From positions 310,001-374,000 of the forward strand of contig NZ_FNHF01000003.1 in the NCBI RefSeq assembly GCF_900103695.1: a stretch of DNA of 64,000 nt, in the 5' to 3' direction. Under the pieces are notes generated by a model. It was given only the letters and a program-made list of their open reading frames with translations, had not been told where the DNA came from and made no database searches. Source of the DNA: Sediminibacillus halophilus (lineage in GTDB: Bacteria; Bacillota; Bacilli; Bacillales; Amphibacillaceae). Position 1 is the first letter of the stretch; each line of letters begins with the position of its first letter. The position numbers were made by a program, and so were the translations under genes. This document shows positions 43,874 through 53,617 of this stretch, in pieces.

Positions 43874-44491
43874 ATGCAAGTGAAAATTTGCGGAATAACG
43901 ACGCTCCAGGCTGGAGAAGCAGCGGTGAGTGCAGGTGCCGACTTTATCGGTTTTGTCTTTGCTGAAAGTAAGCGGCGGGTTAGTGTGGAGCAGGCCCGCT
44001 CGATTGCAGAGAAACTGCCTTACGGGGTAAAGAAGGTCGGGGTGTTTGTCAATGAGCAGAGGGAAACGATCGAGAAAGTTGCCGAGGAGGTAGGCTTGGA
44101 TTTTGTTCAATTACACGGCGACGAATCACCGGAATTTGTGAAGAGCTTGAAAGTCCCTGTAATCAAAGCTTTTCAAATCACAAGTACAGCCGACCTGAAA
44201 AAACTGGCTTTCTATCAATGTGATTACTTTTTGCTCGACAGCCCTGCCGGGAAATACCGTGGTGGAAACGGAGAAGTATTCGACTGGTCACTGACCCGTG
44301 AGCTTCCTGCTCTGAATGGGAGATTGATTTTGGCGGGCGGATTGCATGCGGACAACGTAAGAGAAGCGATAGAAGAGGTCACCCCGGCAGCGGTAGATGT
44401 ATCGAGCGGTGTGGAAACAGCGGGAATGAAGGATGAAAAAAAGATTTATACATTTATTCAGGAAGCAAAAAGCAAAGGAGAGGAAGGATAA
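43874..44491 (+). CDS. trpF: Phosphoribosylanthranilate isomerase
   Basis: 205 residues, ribosome site GGAGGATGAAGG. KICGITT at 4-10 (catalytic Cys), [11 protein letters not shown] near 26, QLHGDES near 77 and [17 protein letters not shown] near 120 with the general acid Asp. Converts PRA to CdRP. The gene is separate from trpC, as is usual in Bacillus. Confidence 0.95.
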   Translation: MQVKICGITTLQAGEAAVSAGADFIGFVFAESKRRVSVEQARSIAEKLPYGVKKVGVFVNEQRETIEKVAEEVGLDFVQLHGDESPEFVKSLKVPVIKAFQITSTADLKKLAFYQCDYFLLDSPAGKYRGGNGEVFDWSLTRELPALNGRLILAGGLHADNVREAIEEVTPAAVDVSSGVETAGMKDEKKIYTFIQEAKSKGEEG

Positions 44492-44492
44492 C

Positions 44493-45698
44493 ATGAAAAC
44501 CTACCAACAACCCGATATCCAGGGCCATTTTGGCAGTTTCGGCGGAAGGTTCGTCCCTGAAACATTGATGCCGGCTGTATTGGAGCTGGAAAAGGCATAT
44601 GAAGCTGCAATGGCTGATCCAGAATTTGTTGATCAAGTGGATTATTACTTTAAGCAATATGTGGGCAGGGAAACGCCATTGTATTATGCCGAAAACTTCT
44701 CCAACCAGCTTGGTGGCCCGAAAATTTATTTGAAACGGGAGGATCTCAACCATACCGGCGCCCACAAAATCAACAATGCCATCGGGCAAGCACTGTTGAC
44801 TCAACGGATGGGCAAGAAAAAGGTAGTAGCAGAAACCGGAGCGGGTCAACATGGCGTTGCAACTGCAACCGTCTGTGCACTTCTTGGGCTGGATTGTGTG
44901 ATCTTCATGGGTAAGGAGGATATACGAAGACAAAAACTGAATGTCTTCCGGATGGAGTTGCTTGGCGCACGAGTCGAGAGCGTCGATCAAGGGAGCGGAA
45001 CGCTGAAGGATGCGGTGAACGAAGCGCTGCGTTACTGGGTGACAAATGTGGAAGATACCCACTATATTATCGGTTCTGTCGTCGGACCCCACCCATTTCC
45101 GAAAATAGTCCGGGACTTTCAAAGTGTGATCGGGATTGAGACGCGCAAGCAAATTATCGAGCAGGAAGGGAAGCTTCCAGAGGCAGTTGTTGCCTGTATT
45201 GGAGGAGGGAGTAATTCGATGGGAATGTTTTATCCATTTGTCGAGGATGAGCGGGTAGAACTTCATGGTGTAGAAGCGGGCGGATCAGGTATTGAGACCG
45301 GCAAGCATGCTGCTACACTGACAGACGGAAAAGCCGGGGTCCTTCATGGCACGCTGAGTTATTTGTTGCAGGATGAGAACGGCCAGGTAACAGAAGCACA
45401 TTCCATTTCGGCAGGACTGGATTACCCTGGAATTGGACCGGAGCATAGCCATTTAAAGGAAACAGGAAGGGTCCTCTATGACTCCATTACAGACACGGAG
45501 GCGTTGGAAGCATTGCAGCTTCTGACGAAGACGGAAGGAATCATGCCGGCATTGGAGAGTGCCCATGCGGTTGCTTATAGTATGAAGCTGGCCGAAAAAA
45601 TGGATGCTTCTGAAACGATTGTTGTTTGCTTATCCGGTCGTGGGGATAAGGACGTGGATACGGTGAGATCAGCGATTGGGGGGAGTTCATATGAGTAA
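44493..45698 (+). CDS. trpB: Tryptophan synthase beta chain
   Basis: 401 residues from ATG 44493 after GGAGAGGAAGG; upstream in-frame codons overlap trpF and are not used. PLP lysine in [18 protein letters not shown] near 83-100, phosphate loop GGGSNSMG near 230 and [16 protein letters not shown] at the N-terminus identify TrpB of the standard type (TrpB1). It joins indole and serine, receiving indole through the tunnel from TrpA. It overlaps trpA by eight bases. Confidence 0.97.
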   Translation: MKTYQQPDIQGHFGSFGGRFVPETLMPAVLELEKAYEAAMADPEFVDQVDYYFKQYVGRETPLYYAENFSNQLGGPKIYLKREDLNHTGAHKINNAIGQALLTQRMGKKKVVAETGAGQHGVATATVCALLGLDCVIFMGKEDIRRQKLNVFRMELLGARVESVDQGSGTLKDAVNEALRYWVTNVEDTHYIIGSVVGPHPFPKIVRDFQSVIGIETRKQIIEQEGKLPEAVVACIGGGSNSMGMFYPFVEDERVELHGVEAGGSGIETGKHAATLTDGKAGVLHGTLSYLLQDENGQVTEAHSISAGLDYPGIGPEHSHLKETGRVLYDSITDTEALEALQLLTKTEGIMPALESAHAVAYSMKLAEKMDASETIVVCLSGRGDKDVDTVRSAIGGSSYE

Positions 45699-46488
45699 AC
45701 AACTAATAAAACAGGCGTTTCAGGAAGTACTTGATCAAGGCGATAAGGCGTTTGTTCCATATATTATGGCCGGGGACGGCGGGTTGGACAGTTTAGAGGA
45801 AAAAGTTCAATTTTTGCAGGAAAGCGGCGCGACCATTGTGGAGCTTGGGGTCCCATTTTCCGATCCAGTAGCAGACGGCCCGACAATACAAGAGGCCGGT
45901 ATTCGGGCTCTTAAACAAGGTGTAAGTCTTCGCGCGATTTTGGAAAAACTCGGACAATTTAAGGAAAACCGTTCCATTCCCATTGTCCTTATGACCTATT
46001 TGAATCCGATTTATGCTTATGGAGTTGCGGCATTTGCTCGTGCTTGCCGGACTGCTGGAGTCAGCGGCTTGATTATTCCGGATCTGCCGCTTGAAGAAGA
46101 GAACCTGGTCGTAAAGGAACTGCAGGCAAACGATATTGCCTTGATCCGCTTAGCATCCTTGACAAGTCCTCCCGATCGTCTGAAGGAATTGGCGAGACGC
46201 ACAGAAGGATTTTTATACGCCGTTACCGTCACAGGTACAACTGGAACACGGGCGACTTTCCAGGAGAGTTTACAGGAGCACTTGGCTTCCTTAAAGAATA
46301 TTTGCCAGGCACCGGTCCTGGCTGGATTCGGAGTATCGACTCCCGGCCATGTCAAAGAACTGAGCGCCAACTGTGACGGTGTCGTAGTGGGGAGCAAAAT
46401 CGTCGATGCTCTTCATCAAAATAATCGGGAGGAAATCAAAACATTGATAGCTGCAGCAAGTAGTAAAGAGCAGGCACCTGCAGAGTGA
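45691..46488 (+). CDS. trpA: Tryptophan synthase alpha chain
   Basis: 265 residues; ATG 45691 follows GGGGGGAG. Catalytic Glu in [19 protein letters not shown] near 46 and Asp in SDPVADG near 57, plus IPDLPLEEE near 127 and [11 protein letters not shown] near 180. It cleaves indole-3-glycerol phosphate. Last gene of the operon; terminator at 46551. No histidine or aromatic-pathway genes follow, unlike the B. subtilis supra-operon. Confidence 0.96.
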   Translation: MSKQLIKQAFQEVLDQGDKAFVPYIMAGDGGLDSLEEKVQFLQESGATIVELGVPFSDPVADGPTIQEAGIRALKQGVSLRAILEKLGQFKENRSIPIVLMTYLNPIYAYGVAAFARACRTAGVSGLIIPDLPLEEENLVVKELQANDIALIRLASLTSPPDRLKELARRTEGFLYAVTVTGTTGTRATFQESLQEHLASLKNICQAPVLAGFGVSTPGHVKELSANCDGVVVGSKIVDALHQNNREEIKTLIAAASSKEQAPAE

Positions 46489-46550
46489 CAAGTATTGGAC
46501 TCTTGTCTGTGCATAATGTAAATTTCTGGAGTTGATACAGTTAGAAAATG

Positions 46551-46582
46551 AAAAAGCCGTCTCTTTTAGGAGACGGCCTTTT
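46551..46582. terminator. Bidirectional terminator between trpA and nox
   Basis: AAAAGCCGTCTC pairs with GAGACGGCCTTTT; on the minus strand it overlaps the last codons of nox. Confidence 0.9.
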
Positions 46583-47939
46583 GTTGTCCAATCTGTTTTT
46601 CCTCGATTTGTTTCATTGCCTTGATACATACCTGATTGAGGTAATTCCAAGGCTTGTTATAATGTGGCTGGAAGAAGAAGTCTGTCATTGCCATTTGTTC
46701 GATCGTCATCTTGTTTTGAATGGCGACACTCAATGTGTTCATTGCTTGAGTGAAATCTCCTTCAGAGATAACTTGGGCACCGACGATTCGGTGGGTGTCC
46801 ATCTCGTACACAACCTTTAGTCTGAGCATGGTATTTTCCGGCATGAATTCTGGCCGGTAGGTATCTTCCAGCAAGGCACTTCCCAATCGGAGACCTGCAG
46901 CCGCTGCCGCGGTTTCCGTCAAACCAGTCGCAGCTAGGTTGTGCTGATGAATTTTCAAACCAGAAGTACCCTGGGTACCTTGATGCGCAAGGCGTGGCAT
47001 TACTAAATTATAAGCAGCCAATGTGCCCATCCTGACAGCATTTGTGGCCAAAGGGACATAAGCTGGTTTTTCCGTAGGGTTGTAGGCGACAGCACAGCAG
47101 TCACCTGCAGCGAAAACGTCTTTTTTGCTTGTTTGCATATACTCATCTACGATAATGGCTCCATTATCAAGCATGTCTACTTGTCCGGTAAACAAGGCGG
47201 TGTTCGGACGGAACCCGATGCACATAATGACTAAATCAGCGTCATAGCTCGATTCGTCAGTAATTACTTGGCTAACCTTCCCATCCTTGCCCTGGAAGGA
47301 GCTAACCGTTTGATCGAGAGCCAAGGAGACCCCCTTTTCGGCAAGTGTTTTTTCGATCGGACTGGTGAATTCCTCATCTAGGTAACGGTTCAGGATGCGG
47401 CTTTCACTATCGATCAACGTCACCTGTTTACCAGCCTGTTCGAATGCCTCGACTAGCTCAATGCCGATATAGCCAGCCCCGACCACAACGATATTTTTGG
47501 CGGCTTGAGAACGCTCGATGATCTCGTTGGCATGATGGAAGTTCTTGCAAAGCTGTACATTTTCCAGGTCACTCCCTGGAATAGGGGGTGTTACCGGCCA
47601 AGACCCAGAAGTTATAATCAGTTTGTCATATTGGTATTTTTTCGTTTCACTCGTTTTTAAATTTTTTGCTGCCAAGGTCTTGTTGTTCGTATCACAGTCC
47701 GTTACGACATGCTCCATGTGCATGCGTACACCTTGTTCTTCAAAGCCTTCTACAGAAGCATAGAATAAGCCGTCAGAATCTTTTACGACTCCTCCAACGT
47801 ATAATGCAATACCACAGGACAAAAAAGAAACATTATCATTTTTTTCAAATACATCTATTTCTGCTTCAGGATACATACTCAAAATATTAGTGATTGCTGC
47901 AGTTCCTGCGTGTGTACATCCAATAACAGCTATTTTCAT
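46566..47939 (-). CDS. nox: NADH oxidase / CoA-disulfide reductase family flavoprotein
   Basis: 457 residues; GGAGGATGATG before the ATG. FAD-binding IGCTHAGTAA near 6, redox cysteine in FLSCGIALY (about C42), NAD-binding VVVGAGYIGIELVEA near 150, and the FAD motif AAGDCCAV near 282. A single active-site cysteine of this type is found in H2O-forming NADH oxidases and CoA-disulfide reductases. Three Rex-type operators in front favour NADH oxidase, which restores NAD+ under low oxygen or fermentation. Confidence 0.88.
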   Translation of the reverse strand: MKIAVIGCTHAGTAAITNILSMYPEAEIDVFEKNDNVSFLSCGIALYVGGVVKDSDGLFYASVEGFEEQGVRMHMEHVVTDCDTNNKTLAAKNLKTSETKKYQYDKLIITSGSWPVTPPIPGSDLENVQLCKNFHHANEIIERSQAAKNIVVVGAGYIGIELVEAFEQAGKQVTLIDSESRILNRYLDEEFTSPIEKTLAEKGVSLALDQTVSSFQGKDGKVSQVITDESSYDADLVIMCIGFRPNTALFTGQVDMLDNGAIIVDEYMQTSKKDVFAAGDCCAVAYNPTEKPAYVPLATNAVRMGTLAAYNLVMPRLAHQGTQGTSGLKIHQHNLAATGLTETAAAAAGLRLGSALLEDTYRPEFMPENTMLRLKVVYEMDTHRIVGAQVISEGDFTQAMNTLSVAIQNKMTIEQMAMTDFFFQPHYNKPWNYLNQVCIKAMKQIEEKQIGQQKAVS

Positions 47940-47975
47940 CGAACATCATCCTCCAATGAATAGAAAATATATATT

Positions 47976-47993
47976 ATGTGATAAAGTTCACAA
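47976..47993. promoter_or_regulatory. Rex-type operator 1
   Basis: ATGTGATAAAGTTCACAA, an inverted repeat TGTGA-N6-TCACA. It lies between the promoter and nox, about 37 bp before the start codon. Confidence 0.8.
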
Positions 47994-47997
47994 GAAT

Positions 47998-48015
47998 ATG
48001 TGAAATTAATCACAT
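47998..48015. promoter_or_regulatory. Rex-type operator 2
   Basis: ATGTGAAATTAATCACAT, perfect TGTGA-N6-TCACA. Its centre is exactly 22 bp (two helical turns) from operator 1. Confidence 0.8.
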
Positions 48016-48029
48016 TTGATTACATACCA

Positions 48030-48058
48030 AGTATAGTCTCTGAAGGAGCATAAATCAA
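48030..48058 (-). promoter_or_regulatory. Promoter of nox
   Basis: On the minus strand TTGATT (48058-48053), 17 bp, TATACT (48035-48030). Operators 1 and 2 are just downstream of the start point and operator 3 just upstream of the -35. Confidence 0.8.
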
Positions 48059-48063
48059 TAAGT

Positions 48064-48081
48064 TTGTGATAAATTTCACAA
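48064..48081. promoter_or_regulatory. Rex-type operator 3
   Basis: TTGTGATAAATTTCACAA agrees with the Rex consensus TTGTGAANNNNTTCACAA at all but one of the fixed positions. Its centre is 66 bp (three times 22) from operator 2. Confidence 0.85.
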
Positions 48082-48112
48082 AATAGGTCATTAGACCCAA
48101 AAAAGATGGAGA

Positions 48113-48175
48113 AGAGCGCTTTGGTATCCAGTATCTAGATGCGCCCGTGGAAAGCACAAGGTGTCTCTGCAGCGC
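48113..48175. repeat. Very decayed interspersed repeat
   Basis: Fragments such as GCGCCCGTGGAAAGC and GGTGTCTCTGCAGCGCG resemble parts of the type A/B elements. Similarity is weak; listed for completeness. Confidence 0.35.
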
Positions 48176-48264
48176 GTGTTAACAGGATTCTCTATGTATA
48201 AAGAGACTTTTCCAGTTTCTATCACCTGGGCCAATTAACAAGCAATAAAGTATGCTGCAAGAGT

Positions 48265-48293
48265 AAAAAAACCAGCCGCTTATGCGACTGGCT
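48265..48293 (-). terminator. Terminator after the ABC-F gene
   Basis: On the minus strand AGCCAGTCGC and GCGGCTGGT form the stem, followed by seven T. Confidence 0.88.
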
Positions 48294-48299
48294 TAAATG

Positions 48300-49922
48300 T
48301 TAAACAGCGTACATTTCTTCTATTTGCTGTTGCAATTTTTTGTCTGCTACATATTCATCGTAGCTCATTTCTTTGTCGATCAAACCTTTTGGTGTGATTT
48401 CAATCAAGCGATTGGAAATACTGTCGACAAATTGCTGGTCATGGGAAGTGAATAAGACAGAACCTTTGAAATTGACCAAACCGTTATTTAAAGAAGTGAT
48501 CGATTCTAAGTCCAGGTGGTTAGTCGGTTCATCCAATAATAAAACATTCGCATTGCTGAGCATCATCTTGGAAAGCATGCAGCGCACTTTTTCTCCCCCG
48601 GATAAAACGTTGGACTTCTTCAACGCCTCTTCACCTGAGAATAGCATCCTTCCCAGGAATCCACGCAGGAAGGTTTCTGTTTGATCTTCAGGTGAATATT
48701 GCCGCAGCCAGTCTACCAGGTTTAAGTCGCCATTCTTGAAATACTCGGTATTATCCTTCGGAAAATATGATTGCGAAGTGGTTACTCCCCATTTGTATGT
48801 TCCTTCATCAGGCTCGATTTCGCCCATCAATATCCGAAGCAGGGTTGTCTTGGCTATCTCATTTTTACCGACAAGTGCTATTTTGTCATCTTTATTCATG
48901 GTAAAGCTGACATTATCCAGTACTTTTTCACCGTCAATCGTCTTGGAAAGTCCTTCTACACGAAGCAAGTCGTTTCCAATTTCGCGGCCCGGTGTAAACG
49001 CGACATACGGATAACGGCGGGAAGACGGTTTAATATCGTCCAACGTGATGTTATCGAGCATTTTTTTACGGGAAGTAGCCTGTTTTGATTTCGATGCGTT
49101 AGCGCTAAAGCGGGCAACGAAGTTTTGCAGCTCCTTGATTTTCTCTTCCTTTTTCTTGTTCGCTTCCTGTGCCATTTTTAAGGCGAGCTGGCTGGATTCA
49201 TACCAGAAGTCATAGTTTCCGACATAGACTTCAATTTTTCCATAATCGACATCAGCAATATGGGTACATACCTTATTTAGGAAATGACGGTCATGGGATA
49301 CAACAATTACGGTGTTCTCGAAATTGATCAAGAACTCTTCCAGCCACTGAATCGCATGGATGTCCAGATGGTTAGTCGGCTCATCTAGCAATAAAATATC
49401 CGGGTTGCCGAACAAAGCTTGGGCAAGAAGCACTTTAACTTTTTCAGAACCGGTAAGATCGGCCATTTGCTTTGTGTGGAGATCTTCTCCAATACCCAGT
49501 CCGTTCAATAGAACAGCAGCATCAGATTCAGCTTCCCAGCCGTTCAATTCAGCGAATTCTCCTTCAAGTTCGGCCGCACGCATGCCATCTTCCTCGGAAA
49601 AGTCAGGCTTCATATAAATGGCGTCTTTTTCCTGCATAATCTGGTACAGGCGTTCATGACCCATTACAACGGTTTTTAGTACCTCATATTCCTCATATTC
49701 AAAATGATCCTGCTTTAACACAGCCAAACGCTCATCGGGACCAAGGGACACATGTCCGGTTTGCGGTTCGACTTCTCCGGAAAGCACCTTTAAAAAGGTT
49801 GATTTTCCGGCACCGTTGGCACCAATCAAGCCGTAGCAATTACCGGCAGTGAATTTTATATTAACGTCCTCAAACAATTTTTTATCGCCATAACGGAGAC
49901 TTACATTGCTTACATTTATCAT
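48300..49922 (-). CDS. ABC-F family ATPase, YkpA/YbiT type
   Basis: 540 residues: two ABC domains without membrane segments. First domain: Walker A GANGAGKST near 34, signature LTGSEKVKVLLAQ near 157, Walker B ILLLDEPTNHLD near 178. Linker with basic helix (KKKEEKIKELQNF near 255). Second domain: loop GKNEIAKTT near 348, signature LSGGEKVRCMLSK near 440, LLLDEPTNHLDLES near 460. The second Walker A has Ala where Gly is standard. ABC-F proteins act on the ribosome E site; YbiT/YkpA members are housekeeping rather than resistance types. It is monocistronic. Confidence 0.9.
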   Translation of the reverse strand: MINVSNVSLRYGDKKLFEDVNIKFTAGNCYGLIGANGAGKSTFLKVLSGEVEPQTGHVSLGPDERLAVLKQDHFEYEEYEVLKTVVMGHERLYQIMQEKDAIYMKPDFSEEDGMRAAELEGEFAELNGWEAESDAAVLLNGLGIGEDLHTKQMADLTGSEKVKVLLAQALFGNPDILLLDEPTNHLDIHAIQWLEEFLINFENTVIVVSHDRHFLNKVCTHIADVDYGKIEVYVGNYDFWYESSQLALKMAQEANKKKEEKIKELQNFVARFSANASKSKQATSRKKMLDNITLDDIKPSSRRYPYVAFTPGREIGNDLLRVEGLSKTIDGEKVLDNVSFTMNKDDKIALVGKNEIAKTTLLRILMGEIEPDEGTYKWGVTTSQSYFPKDNTEYFKNGDLNLVDWLRQYSPEDQTETFLRGFLGRMLFSGEEALKKSNVLSGGEKVRCMLSKMMLSNANVLLLDEPTNHLDLESITSLNNGLVNFKGSVLFTSHDQQFVDSISNRLIEITPKGLIDKEMSYDEYVADKKLQQQIEEMYAV

Positions 49923-50029
49923 AAGTTATAACATTCCTCCAAATAGTATTCCATCCAATCAAGGATAAAGGTTTTGCTGCTTTTAGTCAATGTACTGAAT
50001 GAAGCCCAATAAACACGATGAAATTTAAT

Positions 50030-50081
50030 AGAAAAACTACAATTAGCCAAAGTACATCTTTTCGGCAATTGTAGTTTTTCT
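50030..50081. terminator. Terminator of the phn operon
   Basis: AGAAAAACTACAATT (50030-50044) pairs perfectly with AATTGTAGTTTTTCT (50067-50081). It lies 34 bp beyond the phnE stop on the minus strand. Confidence 0.85.
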
Positions 50082-50114
50082 GTAGTTGTTCACCTAGGAT
50101 AACACTGTCTGTAA

Positions 50115-50915
50115 CTAAACAATCTTTTTACGAAGATATCCGGAAATAATATCAACGATGGTTACCATGACGATAATTCCGAGAAGGATGATACCTACAC
50201 GGCTCCAATCCCTGGATTGCATGGCGAAAATCAACGGTGTACCGATACCGCCGGCTCCGATGATACCGAGTACACTGGCAGAACGGAGATTGATTTCAAA
50301 CCGGTACAAGGTGTAAGAAATAAAACCTGGCAGAACTTGTGGAAATACGGCAAACCACAACGTTTGAAGCGGACGGGCACCAGTCGCCTTCAAAGCTTCT
50401 GAAGGCCCAAAATCAATATTCTCCACTTCCTCGGAAAATAATTTGCCCAGCATGCCGATGGAATGAAGTCCCAATGCCAGAACACCTGCAAACGAACCAG
50501 GTCCGACCATTTTGATGAACAACAAGGCCATGACCAGTTCAGGAAATGTACGGACAAAGCTGAGAAAGAATTTTCCGATACCTGCATTGGCCTTAATTTT
50601 GCTCATATTGTTTGCCGCCCAAAAAGCGAATGGAATACAGAGAAAGGCCGAAATAAAGGTACCTAAAATCGCAATGGCCAATGTGTCAAGAAGACCGCGC
50701 AGCAAGTCTTCCCCCTCAGGTAAGTAAACGTAGTCCCAGTCCGGCGAAAAGATACCCGAAACGATTGCCTTAGAAATTTGGCCGGCGGTCTCTTTGAACC
50801 CCTCTACCGGTACACCGGACAAAGCCCAGATATACAACAAAGCAAGCGCTATAAAGATAACCCAGCGTCTGACGATATTCTTTTTTGGTTTTATTGGTCT
50901 AGTTGCACTGCTCAT
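50115..50915 (-). CDS. phnE: Phosphonate-type ABC transporter permease 2
   Basis: 266 residues with about six membrane segments. The permease EAA-type loop is ALKATGARPLQTLWFAVFPQ near 173-192, and the end GIGTPLIFAMQSRDWSRVG is typical of PhnE. The ATG overlaps the stop of the other permease by four bases. It pairs with the neighbouring PhnE to form a channel for phosphonate, phosphite or a related oxyanion. Last gene of phnD-phnC-phnE-phnE. Confidence 0.92.
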   Translation of the reverse strand: MSSATRPIKPKKNIVRRWVIFIALALLYIWALSGVPVEGFKETAGQISKAIVSGIFSPDWDYVYLPEGEDLLRGLLDTLAIAILGTFISAFLCIPFAFWAANNMSKIKANAGIGKFFLSFVRTFPELVMALLFIKMVGPGSFAGVLALGLHSIGMLGKLFSEEVENIDFGPSEALKATGARPLQTLWFAVFPQVLPGFISYTLYRFEINLRSASVLGIIGAGGIGTPLIFAMQSRDWSRVGIILLGIIVMVTIVDIISGYLRKKIV

Positions 50916-51703
50916 AGTAAATTCTCCCGTAATTTAGTACTGATATAATCAATAATTAAGACAACCAACAACGTGAATATAATAATCGTGCTGACCTTGT
51001 CATATTCAAGGAAGCCGAGGGTCCGGTCGTAATATTCTCCGATACCGCCCGCCCCAACAAGTCCTAAAATAGCAGCAGCACGGACATTGATTTCAAAAGA
51101 ATAAAGTACATAAGAAACGTAGTAAGCGGCAACCTGTGGTACCACAGAAAACATGATCCACTGGATTTTATTAGCGCCGACAGCTGTCATCGATTCCAGC
51201 GGGCCTTTGTCGATGCCTTCAATCGCCTCATACGTCAACTTGGCGATGATTCCTGTCGAGAAAATCCCCAGAGCAAATATACCAGGAAGCGGCCCTAGGC
51301 CGAAAATGGCAACGAATATTGCCGCCAGTAATAATTCCGGAATGGTACGGACCAGGTTTAAAAGAAAACGGACGGGGTAATACACCCAAGTGGACTTTAT
51401 CATGTTACTAGCCGAGAAAATCGCAAACGGAATGGCAATGACCGCACCGATTGTCGTGCCCAAAACGGCCATGCGAATCGTGTCGAGCATGGCTCCGATA
51501 ATGTTGTCAAAGTAGGCCCAATTGGGCGGGATCATTTGGTCCAGAACAGAGAACATGTTTGGAAAGCCTTCAATTAGTTCCTTGAACGTGCTGTCGGTTT
51601 GGTAGGCACTGCCCCAAAGCAGAAGCAAAATCAAGATGAACGTAAAATAATGCTTCCATTTGCTAGGTGCCTTCGGAATCTTTTGTTCATTTACTTGATT
51701 CAT
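50912..51703 (-). CDS. phnE: Phosphonate-type ABC transporter permease 1
   Basis: 263 residues; AGGAGAG before the ATG, overlapping the 3' end of phnC by 17 bp. EAA-like loop [20 protein letters not shown] near 170-189 and the C-terminal [20 protein letters not shown] support PhnE. It has about six membrane segments. Together with the second PhnE, PhnC and PhnD it forms a complete importer. Confidence 0.92.
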   Translation of the reverse strand: MNQVNEQKIPKAPSKWKHYFTFILILLLLWGSAYQTDSTFKELIEGFPNMFSVLDQMIPPNWAYFDNIIGAMLDTIRMAVLGTTIGAVIAIPFAIFSASNMIKSTWVYYPVRFLLNLVRTIPELLLAAIFVAIFGLGPLPGIFALGIFSTGIIAKLTYEAIEGIDKGPLESMTAVGANKIQWIMFSVVPQVAAYYVSYVLYSFEINVRAAAILGLVGAGGIGEYYDRTLGFLEYDKVSTIIIFTLLVVLIIDYISTKLRENLL

Positions 51704-52484
51704 GGGCAGACTCTCCTACTTCTACTTCTTCATCTTCTCTTGTTTCAAGAGGACGGCCGTAAATTTCAGAGAACCTTTCATCGGTTGCTTCTTCGACTGG
51801 GCCGTCAAATACAACTTCGCCAGCTTGCAGGCCGATAATTCTGGTGGCATACTGTCTGGCGATATCGATGAAATGCAAGTTTACCACGGTCGTGATACCC
51901 AAATCCTGGTTGATTTTTTGCAAGTCATCCATTACTTGTTTCGTAGTTAAAGGGTCAAGCGAGGCAACAGGCTCGTCTGCAAGGATGATTTTGGCTTCCT
52001 GCGCAAGTGCCCGGGCAATCGATACCCTTTGTTGCTGACCACCAGAAAGCTGATCAGACCGGGTGTAAGCTTTCTCGACAATATTTACTCGATCCAAAGC
52101 GTTGAGAGCAAGATTGACATCCTCTTTTGGGAAGAGGCCAAGGACTGTGCGCAATGTGGAGTGGTAGCCAACGCGGCCGGACAGGACATTTCGGATAACC
52201 GTCGACCTTTTTACCAGGTTGAAGTTTTGGAAAATCATCCCGATGTCCCGGCGGGCGATGCGCAAATCTTTCCCTTTTGCTTTCGTGATCGACTTTCCGT
52301 CAATGGCGATTTCACCCGAAGTAATTTCGTGCAATCTGTTAATCGAACGGAGAAAAGTAGATTTCCCTGCACCGGAAAGGCCGACAATAACGACGAATTC
52401 GCCTTTTTCAATTTTGACATTGATGTTTTTCAATCCTTGTGTACCATTCGGATAAACTTTAGAAACGTTCTTGAATTCTATCAC
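51687..52484 (-). CDS. phnC: Phosphonate-type ABC transporter ATP-binding protein
   Basis: 265 residues; GTG start at 52484 with a weak GAAGA/AAGG site. Walker [19 protein letters not shown] near 34-51, signature [18 protein letters not shown] near 144, Walker [14 protein letters not shown] near 164 and H-loop near 200. The start [19 protein letters not shown] is typical of PhnC. A hairpin between phnD and this gene (52560-52587) probably lowers its expression relative to phnD. Confidence 0.93.
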   Translation of the reverse strand: MIEFKNVSKVYPNGTQGLKNINVKIEKGEFVVIVGLSGAGKSTFLRSINRLHEITSGEIAIDGKSITKAKGKDLRIARRDIGMIFQNFNLVKRSTVIRNVLSGRVGYHSTLRTVLGLFPKEDVNLALNALDRVNIVEKAYTRSDQLSGGQQQRVSIARALAQEAKIILADEPVASLDPLTTKQVMDDLQKINQDLGITTVVNLHFIDIARQYATRIIGLQAGEVVFDGPVEEATDERFSEIYGRPLETREDEEVEVGESAHESSK

Positions 52485-52559
52485 TCTTCATACCAACCTT
52501 TACAAGAATTTAATCAAATCTGAGCTGCTGGATGTATCTATTCGTTTACATAAAAGAAA

Positions 52560-52587
52560 AGCCAGTACGAGATAATATCGACTGGCT
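52560..52587 (-). terminator. Weak terminator/processing hairpin between phnD and phnC
   Basis: On the minus strand AGCCAGT and ACTGGCT form a 7-bp stem around 14 bases, followed by TTTTCTTTT. It can attenuate transcription so that binding protein exceeds permease. Confidence 0.7.
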
Positions 52588-52632
52588 GTATTTCATACTA
52601 TTGGATAGGCTTAATCCCGAAAACGGATGAAA

Positions 52633-53574
52633 CTATTCTGTTTTTACTTTGTCAGAGTATTCTCTTACAATATCAAACTTGCTGTCTTCTGATTCCACAT
52701 ATCCTTCATGTGTATAGATTTCTTTAACAATTTCATGGCCTTCTTCATCTTGTCCGATGTCGATGAAGGCTTCCTTGATTTTATCGCTCCATTCGGAATC
52801 CATATCGGAACGGACGGCGATGGTATCGTTAGGGATCATTTCAGTAAACTTAATAACCTTTGTATCTTCAAATACGGTCGGGTAATCTCCCATTACCGTG
52901 TTACGCGCATCCTGGAAGACAACTGCCGCATCAACATCACCATTAAGAACGGAGATAACACCTTGGTCGTGGCCTTTGACAGTAACGCCTTGTACATCTT
53001 CAAGCGGATCGATACCAGCATCCATCAAAGCTGCCGCCGGCCATACATATCCTGCAGAAGAAGTAACATCCTGGAAGGCAATCTTTTTGCCTTCTAAGTC
53101 TTCAATACTTTCAATATCGGAGTCTGCTTTAACGACAAATTCGGATTTGTAACCGTCTACCAGTTCGTCTGTCGGCTGTCCGGTTTCATCATCCACACCG
53201 TAACGCTGTGCTTGCAGGATTACTTCTGCTGCACCTTTTTCTTTTGCTAACACATAAGCAGTAGGGGGTAAGAATCCTACGTCAACTTTCTTTGAATCCA
53301 TAGCTTCTATGATTGTGTTGTAGTTCGTGGATACACTAACCTCAACGGGGATGTCCAGACGTTCACTAAGCAATTCTTCCAATGGCTTTGCTTTGGCTTC
53401 CAATGTATCTGCATTCTGGGAAGGGACGAATTGCACCGTCAATTTCTCTGGAACATAAGCCTCTGAACCTTCACCGCTAGCGCCTTCTGCATCATCTGAA
53501 CCGCCGCACCCACTAATAATACCAGCTGTTAAAGCTAAAGTCGCTCCAACTGTTGCAAGCTTCTTAAACAACAT
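52633..53574 (-). CDS. phnD: Phosphonate/phosphite-type substrate-binding lipoprotein
   Basis: 313 residues; GGAGGTAG before the ATG. Lipoprotein signal with lipobox GIISGCG (Cys about 23), then an acidic spacer. The PhnD fold shows LTVQFVPSQNADTLEAKAKP near 46-65, VDVGFLPPTAYVLA near 98-111 and DVTSSAGYVWPAAAL near 175, where the SSAGY-type loop binds the oxyanion. It is the external receptor of the importer. First gene, with a PhoP box in front. Whether it takes phosphonate, phosphite or phosphate cannot be read; no C-P lyase or phosphonatase gene is in the window. Confidence 0.92.
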   Translation of the reverse strand: MLFKKLATVGATLALTAGIISGCGGSDDAEGASGEGSEAYVPEKLTVQFVPSQNADTLEAKAKPLEELLSERLDIPVEVSVSTNYNTIIEAMDSKKVDVGFLPPTAYVLAKEKGAAEVILQAQRYGVDDETGQPTDELVDGYKSEFVVKADSDIESIEDLEGKKIAFQDVTSSAGYVWPAAALMDAGIDPLEDVQGVTVKGHDQGVISVLNGDVDAAVVFQDARNTVMGDYPTVFEDTKVIKFTEMIPNDTIAVRSDMDSEWSDKIKEAFIDIGQDEEGHEIVKEIYTHEGYVESEDSKFDIVREYSDKVKTE

Positions 53575-53617
53575 AGGAAAACTACCTCCAATATTTTTTA
53601 AAATGTGTTACTCCGTT

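Noticed and set aside
44454-45266. 270-codon open frame on the minus strand
   Set aside because: Antisense to trpB; amino-acid composition (rich in His, Leu, Ile) is that of a reverse-complement shadow.
47976-48081. Fnr boxes instead of Rex sites at nox
   Set aside because: The sites fit both patterns; Rex is preferred because site 3 extends to TTGTGA...TCACAA and the product is an NADH oxidase. Fnr is kept as an alternative, not listed separately.
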